Source: Callorhinus ursinus (taxonomy: Eukaryota; Chordata; Mammalia; Carnivora; Otariidae). Taken from it: a DNA stretch of 64,000 bases. A model generated the notes under the pieces. That model did no database searches and had not been told where the DNA came from. It worked only from the letters and a program-made list of their open reading frames with translations. Positions within the stretch are counted from its first letter, which is position 1; each line of letters starts with the position of its first letter. Shown one piece after another: positions 61,940 to 64,000 of this stretch. Where the stretch lies: assembly GCF_003265705.1 (NCBI RefSeq), contig NW_020312894.1, positions 5,674,334 to 5,738,333 of the forward strand, read 5' to 3'. Position numbers and translations under genes: made by a program.

Positions 61940-64000
61940 CTACAAAGGAGCACACGACACTCGATGGGGCCTGGCAGACGGGGCCTTGCCTCTATTTGCT
62001 CCTGCATCAAGAGCCATGGAAGGTGCTGCCGCAGCGGCAACTTAGAACATGAGGGAAAATCCTCCACGTCCAGGGAACACGGGAGGCAGCTCAGAAATGG
62101 GGCTCATCTGGACCACGCGGCTAGGGAGCTATGTCCTCCAGCTGAAGAAGCTGGTTTTGAACCACACCATTTATTGCTTTTTTTCATTGTAACATAGTAA
62201 CGTTTTATAAATCTACAAAACAGAAATGTATAGAAAGGGACGGAAGGAGAGAAAGAGGAAAGAAGGACCAGAGGAAGGAGGAACAGGAAAATTCAGCTTT
62301 AATGCTACCCCGCGGAGATTACACCATTGATATTTCGGTGTACTTCCTGCCAGTATTTTTTTAAACCCACAATGTCACATAATTACATAAATTTAATTTC
62401 CTGAATTTAACACGATCTTGTAACCATATAAAAATGATATTATAACAGTAAATTCAAAATTATTTTATTTCAGAGTAATGACACTATACAGATTCATCAC
62501 AGAATTGCTGGTAACGGGAAAATTGTCAAGAGGTGGAGCATAATCAATAAAGGGATAATAAGGAAGGTGCACCTTGGTTACATGTATACAAATATATGTT
62601 GCTAATTATAAGGAAGTTTCACATATAAATTATTTATTAGCAGTTACTTCAAGTTGCGTGTTACTAAAAAGCAATGCATTTGCATTTTAAAATGTTGCAA
62701 CGCAGATGTTTTCTTAATATAGACTAGTTTTCGGCCTAAAGTATACCATACCTGAAAACTTGTGTACAATGGAAAATTTTGTAAACTAAGTGATAATTAA
62801 TTACCCTACAGGTAATCTTATATTTAAATGAGTTCCACTGTAAAGCAACAAATTCTGTCTAAAACGGGAAATTGCAACCTAGGGTATCTGTTTTATAAAG
62901 GATTTTATTCAACAGGAATTTGTTTAAAAGGTGCATAGCAAACAATCAAAAGTATCGAGTCATGAACTCCTGTTTGCAGGGAACAGGAAGCAACAGAGCA
63001 ACATTTTACAGACCGGTCCAAACACCTGGGGAGGCTGCAAATGTGCAGTCATTCTCATCCTCAGGACATCTGCCAATTCCTAGAGCTGCGTGGGGTAGGA
63101 GACTACTCGGTAGAGTGGGGTTTCTATCAGTGTCCAAAGATAATGAATGATAATGAATTAGAAAATGCCAAGGAGATGGGTCCCAGGTGACACAGCAGAC
63201 TCTCCACTGAAAACCCTGGAGAACCAGGAGCAAACCAAATGTAGATGGAGGCTTACGAAGGCTACACACAGCCTTGATAGAGAGAAATGTCAGTCCCACT
63301 GTCTCTGCCTGGAAGGGGAAAGGATGAATCATCTCTGAAAGAAGAGCACATCATCTGGAGCTACATTTAAATAAAAATTAACTAAACATAGAAAAGAACA
63401 GACCCCACATGGCCAAACCAAAAAAAAAAAAAAAAGGAAGACAACAGAAACAGAAGGACAGGTGGTCAAAATATTGCACCTAGCTAGCAAGAATATCAAC
63501 ATAATTATATTTTAAAACAGGGAAAAAATGGAGAAAATAAAAAGATGGAAATGAGATGAGAGAAAACAGAAGATGGGAAAGTATAGTAGAGAAATAAATC
63601 TACAGAAAAGAATCAAACGAAAATTTTAAAACTAAAAACTGTAATATCTAAAATTAAGAATTCACTATATGGGTTAAATTGAGATTAGACTGAGTAAAAG
63701 GCAGATTTAGTGAAGTGGAAGATGATCAACATGAAAATAAGTAAGCACGGAGAAAGAAAATAGAGAAGAGCGTGTTAGAGATATGTAGGGTATAAAAAAG
63801 AGGTCTAATACACATGTAATTGAAGTTCCAGAAGAAAATGAGAGACACAATGTGACAAATATGACACTAAAATAGAAAATGACCATGAATTTGCCAAAAC
63901 AAATAGAGAAATCAATCCAAAATTCAAGAAGCCCTGAAAATCCAATGTAGGATAAATAAAAAGCAAAAGCATTCTTATACAATCCACAGTAAAACTGCTC
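61940..64000 (-). other. DOCK1: DOCK1 intron upstream of exon A (partial)
   Basis: This is the 3' end of the intron that precedes exon A; it runs past the right edge. There is a purine-rich tract at 62220-62290 and AT-rich unique sequence at 62300-62940. From about 63390 onward it is a plus-strand L1 ORF1-region fragment. I see no upstream DOCK1 exon. Confidence 0.8.
63390..64000 (+). mobile_element. L1 ORF1-region fragment, runs off the window
   Basis: This is A-rich plus-strand sequence containing ATGTAATTGAAGTTCCAGAA, ATTCAAGAAGCCCTGAAAAT and CAATCCACAGTAAAACTGCT, which follow the order of the L1 ORF1 3' part. Frames are interrupted. The left limit is approximate and the element continues to the right. 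Confidence 0.75.

Overview
The window is nuclear DNA from a carnivoran mammal. It carries twelve tRNA-Lys-derived CAN SINEs (SINEC type), several L1 fragments with the carnivore-type 3' tail, and older mammalian repeats (MIR, MER5-like hAT, LTR remnants). The SINEs match the arctoid form seen in bears, pinnipeds and mustelids. They lack the dog-specific SINEC_Cf head and the cat-type body. I cannot resolve the species further. A 10-N assembly gap shows this is a draft scaffold.

The only gene I can support is DOCK1 (DOCK180, a Rac guanine-nucleotide exchange factor), on the minus strand. Five internal exons are present, read from high to low coordinates: 61831-61939, 23998-24068, 20343-20449, 3229-3356 and 1130-1225. 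All have AG acceptors and GT donors. Their phases fit together exactly: 511 nt, one base completing an upstream codon plus 170 whole codons. They encode part of the central helical region between the DHR-1 (C2) and DHR-2 (GEF) domains. The gene continues past both window edges, and neither end of the gene is here.

The other 99 percent is intron. From left to right: the start of the intron after the last exon (1-1129, one SINE); a 2.0-kb intron (1226-3228, one SINE); a 17.0-kb intron (3357-20342, with a 5'-truncated L1, a hAT element, MIRs and simple repeats); a 3.5-kb intron (20450-23997, old L1, SINE, MER5A); a 37.8-kb intron (24069-61830, seven more SINEs plus two inverted ones, five or more L1 pieces, LTR remnants, a GC-rich block at 27.4-30.1 kb and a 37-bp tandem repeat holding the gap); and the end of the upstream intron (61940-64000, with an L1 ORF1-region fragment running off the edge).

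I found no second gene, RNA gene, CRISPR array or novel system. The more useful observations are the strong antisense bias of the transposons relative to DOCK1, an adjacent inverted SINE pair that could fold into double-stranded RNA, the gap-in-VNTR, CTCF-like motifs, and several repeat-free AT-rich stretches dense in homeodomain-type sites that may be conserved noncoding elements.
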